From positions 2,169-8,359 of the forward strand of contig MFKE01000024.1 of NCBI GenBank assembly GCA_001779455.1: a DNA stretch of 6,191 bases. The letters run 5' to 3'. The notes beneath the pieces were generated by a model that searched no databases, had not been told where the DNA came from, and was given only the letters and a program-made list of their open reading frames with translations. Source of the DNA: Candidatus Gottesmanbacteria bacterium RIFOXYB1_FULL_47_11 (GTDB lineage: Bacteria > Patescibacteriota > Microgenomatia > UBA10105 > UBA927). This document shows, piece after piece, positions 4,286 through 6,191 of this stretch. The first letter of the stretch is position 1; each line of letters opens with the position of its first letter. The translations under genes and the position numbers were made by a program.

Positions 4286-5113
4286 ATGCAAACTGAAGAC
4301 CAACTGATTGCCGATATCAAAAACCTCAAAATCCAGGGGGCGACGAATGTGGCCATGGCGATCCTCAATTTCTTATCCCTGGCGCCGACGGAACTCGCCA
4401 AAGAAATCGGTGAGCGGCTTGCCTATGTCCGCCCAACCGAGCCCCTTGCACAAAATGCCATCCGGTATATTTGTTCGTCGCCGGATATCAAAACAAATAT
4501 TGCTGCATACACATCCTTTATAGAAAACGCCAAAAAATCAATCATCACCCACGGCGCCGGCGTAACTCACGACGGCAAAACCTACCTCACCCACTGCCAC
4601 GCTTCAACCGTAACAAGCGCGCTGCTTGCCCATAAGGCACATGTCATTGCCACAGAAACCAGACCCCGCTTTCAAGGCCGCACGACCGCACAAGAACTGT
4701 TGGATGCCGGAATAGATGTAACGATGATTGTTGACAGCGCTGCCGCTTCTTTGATCCATGATAGCCATATCGCCGGAATGTTAGTCGGCGCAGATCTACT
4801 CACCTCAAACGGATTTGTCAATAAAATTGGAACCTATGGCATTGCACTTGCGGCACAAAAACACGGAGTCCCGATATACTGTTTTTCTACGCTCCTCAAA
4901 TACGGTGATAATCCTGTTATCGAAAACCGTGACCCAAAAGAAATATGGCCGGATGCGCCAAACAAACTTAAATTTTATGCCCCTGCTTTTGATTTCACGC
5001 CGTACGACGCAGGAGTGACACTTATAACGGAAGTTGGTGTAGTAAAAGGACAAGACGTTCTTGCCGCAGTAAAAAAGGAGTATCCATGGCTAATACCTAC
5101 AAAAACTATTTGA
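4286..5113 (+). CDS. Ribose-1,5-bisphosphate isomerase (eIF2B/MtnA-like fold)
   Basis: This enzyme converts alpha-D-ribose 1,5-bisphosphate to ribulose 1,5-bisphosphate, the step before RuBisCO in the archaeal-type AMP pathway. The 275-residue product belongs to the eIF2B-alpha/beta/delta-MtnA family. Key motifs are HGAGVTHDG (89-97), LTHCHASTVTSAL (101-113) with the probable catalytic Cys104, and ETRPRFQGR (124-132) with phosphate-binding arginines. MIVDSAAA (147-154) follows, then GADLLTSNGFVNKIGTYG (168-185) with the probable catalytic Asp170. The Cys-Asp spacing is close to that of the characterised Thermococcus enzyme. An upstream in-frame ATG at 4256 would add ten residues, but it precedes the predicted -10 box, so I chose 4286. 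The stop overlaps the RuBisCO gene by 28 bases. That coupling separates it from the methylthioribose-1-phosphate isomerase and eIF2B alternatives. It is about 45 residues shorter at the N-terminus than archaeal homologues. Confidence 0.92.
   Translation: MQTEDQLIADIKNLKIQGATNVAMAILNFLSLAPTELAKEIGERLAYVRPTEPLAQNAIRYICSSPDIKTNIAAYTSFIENAKKSIITHGAGVTHDGKTYLTHCHASTVTSALLAHKAHVIATETRPRFQGRTTAQELLDAGIDVTMIVDSAAASLIHDSHIAGMLVGADLLTSNGFVNKIGTYGIALAAQKHGVPIYCFSTLLKYGDNPVIENRDPKEIWPDAPNKLKFYAPAFDFTPYDAGVTLITEVGVVKGQDVLAAVKKEYPWLIPTKTI
5075..5080 (+). promoter_or_regulatory. Ribosome binding site of the RuBisCO gene, inside the isomerase gene
   Basis: AAGGAG is followed by five bases (TATCC) and the ATG at 5086. 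It lies within the 3' end of the isomerase coding sequence and fixes the RuBisCO start. It is a strong Shine-Dalgarno, in contrast to the leaderless start of the isomerase itself, so RuBisCO translation depends on an internal site and probably on coupling. Confidence 0.8.
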
Positions 5114-6191
5114 GCATAGGCGAAACAGTCGATAAAACCAAACATATTATTGCCACGTTCTCCCTGAGCGTTCAGGGCGAACCGTTTGATAAAACGGCAG
5201 GAGGGGTAGCTGCGGAATCCTCTGTCGGCACGTGGACGGATATCGGACTCGAAGAGAAAATAATCTGGGATAAATTACATGCCAAAGTAATTACCCTTGA
5301 CGAACCGGGCGGCAAAATCACGATTGCGTATCCCCTGGAGTTATTCGAACCGGGGAATATCCCACAACTCTTATCATCAATCGCCGGCAACGTGTTCGGG
5401 CTGAAGGAAATTGTCGGTCTGCGGCTTGAAGACCTGGAATTTCCGGAAACATACGTCAGATCGTTTCCCGGACCGGCGCTGGGCATCCCCGGCATACGCG
5501 CGCTCACCGGAGTAAAAGACGGCCCTCTCCTGGGCTCCATCATTAAACCAAAATTGGGATTATCGGCAAAAAATCAGGCGGAAGCAGCAGTTGCCGTATG
5601 GAACGAGGGCATTCATTTGGTGAAAGATGATGAAAATTTGACCAGTGTCGCAGGAGATAATTTTTATGACCGGGTTAATGAAGTTGTTAAACGCATGGAA
5701 AAAACAAAAATCTACGCATTTAATATTACGGCAAGCTACGAAGAAATGACCAAGCGCGCAACTCACGTCCGTGATGCAAACGCCAACTGTCTGATGATCG
5801 ATGTCTTAACAGCCGGATTTAGCGCCGTGCAGGGAATCCGCAACCGGAACTTCGGCCTGATGATCCACGGACACCGTGCGATGCATGCGGCATTTACCCG
5901 TTCCAAACAATTCGGGATTTCCATGTTAGTTATAGCGCGCCTCACCCGCCTTGCCGGTGTTGACTCATTCCACACAGGTACGGTTATCGGAAAAATGGAG
6001 GGAGAAAAGGAAGAAGTACTTGCCATCAATAATTTTCTACGGAGTGAGTGGTACGGCTTAAAGACTGTCCTCCCGACTGCCTCGGGCGGATTACATCCGG
6101 GACACATCTCGGATCTTGTTAAGATATTAGGAAGTGATATGCTTCTCAATCTCGGCGGCGGCATACACGGGCACCCGGACGGCAGTGCAGC
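5086..6191 (+). CDS. RuBisCO large subunit, form III type (C-terminus beyond the right edge)
   Basis: This is ribulose-1,5-bisphosphate carboxylase/oxygenase, which turns RuBP plus CO2 into two 3-phosphoglycerates. The 368 residues visible include every catalytic element expected so far (spinach numbers in brackets). They are AAESSVGTW at 42-50 with Glu44 (E60), GNVFG at 101-105 with Asn102 (N123), and IIKPKLG at 152-158 with Lys154 and Lys156 (K175, K177). LVKDDEN at 178-184 holds Lys180, Asp182 and Glu183 (carbamylated K201, D203, E204). HGHRAMHAAF at 261-270 holds His263 and Arg264 (H294, R295), FHTGTVIGKMEGE at 295-307 holds His296 and Lys303 (H327, K334), TASGGLHPG is at 331-339, and LNLGGGIHGHPDG at 354-366. 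The sequence style (DENLTS, FGISML, HAHRAMHAA-like) is archaeal form III or the related CPR forms, not form I or IV. No small subunit is expected. It overlaps the isomerase by 28 bases. The exact subform needs a tree. Confidence 0.96.
   Translation, partial: MANTYKNYLSIGETVDKTKHIIATFSLSVQGEPFDKTAGGVAAESSVGTWTDIGLEEKIIWDKLHAKVITLDEPGGKITIAYPLELFEPGNIPQLLSSIAGNVFGLKEIVGLRLEDLEFPETYVRSFPGPALGIPGIRALTGVKDGPLLGSIIKPKLGLSAKNQAEAAVAVWNEGIHLVKDDENLTSVAGDNFYDRVNEVVKRMEKTKIYAFNITASYEEMTKRATHVRDANANCLMIDVLTAGFSAVQGIRNRNFGLMIHGHRAMHAAFTRSKQFGISMLVIARLTRLAGVDSFHTGTVIGKMEGEKEEVLAINNFLRSEWYGLKTVLPTASGGLHPGHISDLVKILGSDMLLNLGGGIHGHPDGSA

Noticed and set aside
5172..6164. Three minus-strand open frames opposite the RuBisCO gene
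   Set aside because: They are antisense to a catalytic-residue-complete RuBisCO and contain no family signature.
1..6191. Recoded TGA (genetic code 25) as in some CPR lineages
   Set aside because: TGA sits exactly at the expected ends of the isomerase, the hydrolase and the 223-aa gene, and the conserved proteins need no TGA-encoded glycine.

Overview
The window looks like a fragment of a small-genome bacterium that carries an archaeal-style nucleotide-salvage RuBisCO pathway. The bacterial markers are single-stranded DNA-binding protein (ssb), ribosomal protein bS6 (rpsF) and the YchF ATPase. Against these stands a ribose-1,5-bisphosphate isomerase gene translationally coupled to a form III-type RuBisCO large subunit. 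In the literature that combination is typical of Candidate Phyla Radiation (Patescibacteria) genomes, although the window alone cannot name the lineage. TGA acts as an ordinary stop at several genes, so I see no sign of the recoded TGA of Gracilibacteria/Absconditabacteria.

Layout. Everything from 4223 down to 1 is on the minus strand. In transcription order it runs: an alpha/beta hydrolase, a low-GC gene with a HEPN-like R-x4-H motif, a relic of the 5' end of ychF, a 223-aa protein of unknown function, ychF, a 128-aa protein of unknown function, rpsF, and ssb (cut by the left edge). From 4286 rightwards, on the plus strand, lie the R15P isomerase and the RuBisCO large subunit (cut by the right edge). 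The 62-bp divergent spacer at 4224-4285 holds a promoter for each direction.

How the genes work together. The isomerase converts ribose-1,5-bisphosphate to ribulose-1,5-bisphosphate and RuBisCO carboxylates it to 3-phosphoglycerate. These are the last two steps of the AMP pathway; the first enzyme, AMP phosphorylase, is not in the window. The rpsF-ssb pair and the ychF pair are ordinary housekeeping.

The unusual part is the 2.0-4.25 kb accessory stretch. The ychF promoter, leader and first 17 codons occur twice, on either side of the 223-aa gene, and the two copies differ mostly at synonymous sites. Two unrelated genes (HEPN-like and hydrolase) share about 33 bp that run from an extended -10 box through the first six codons. 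Four successive starts encode MN(L/F)KIG. Several genes have a -10 box only six to eight bases from the ATG, which predicts leaderless mRNAs. The sequence supports a history of recombination at gene starts, but the cause is my inference.
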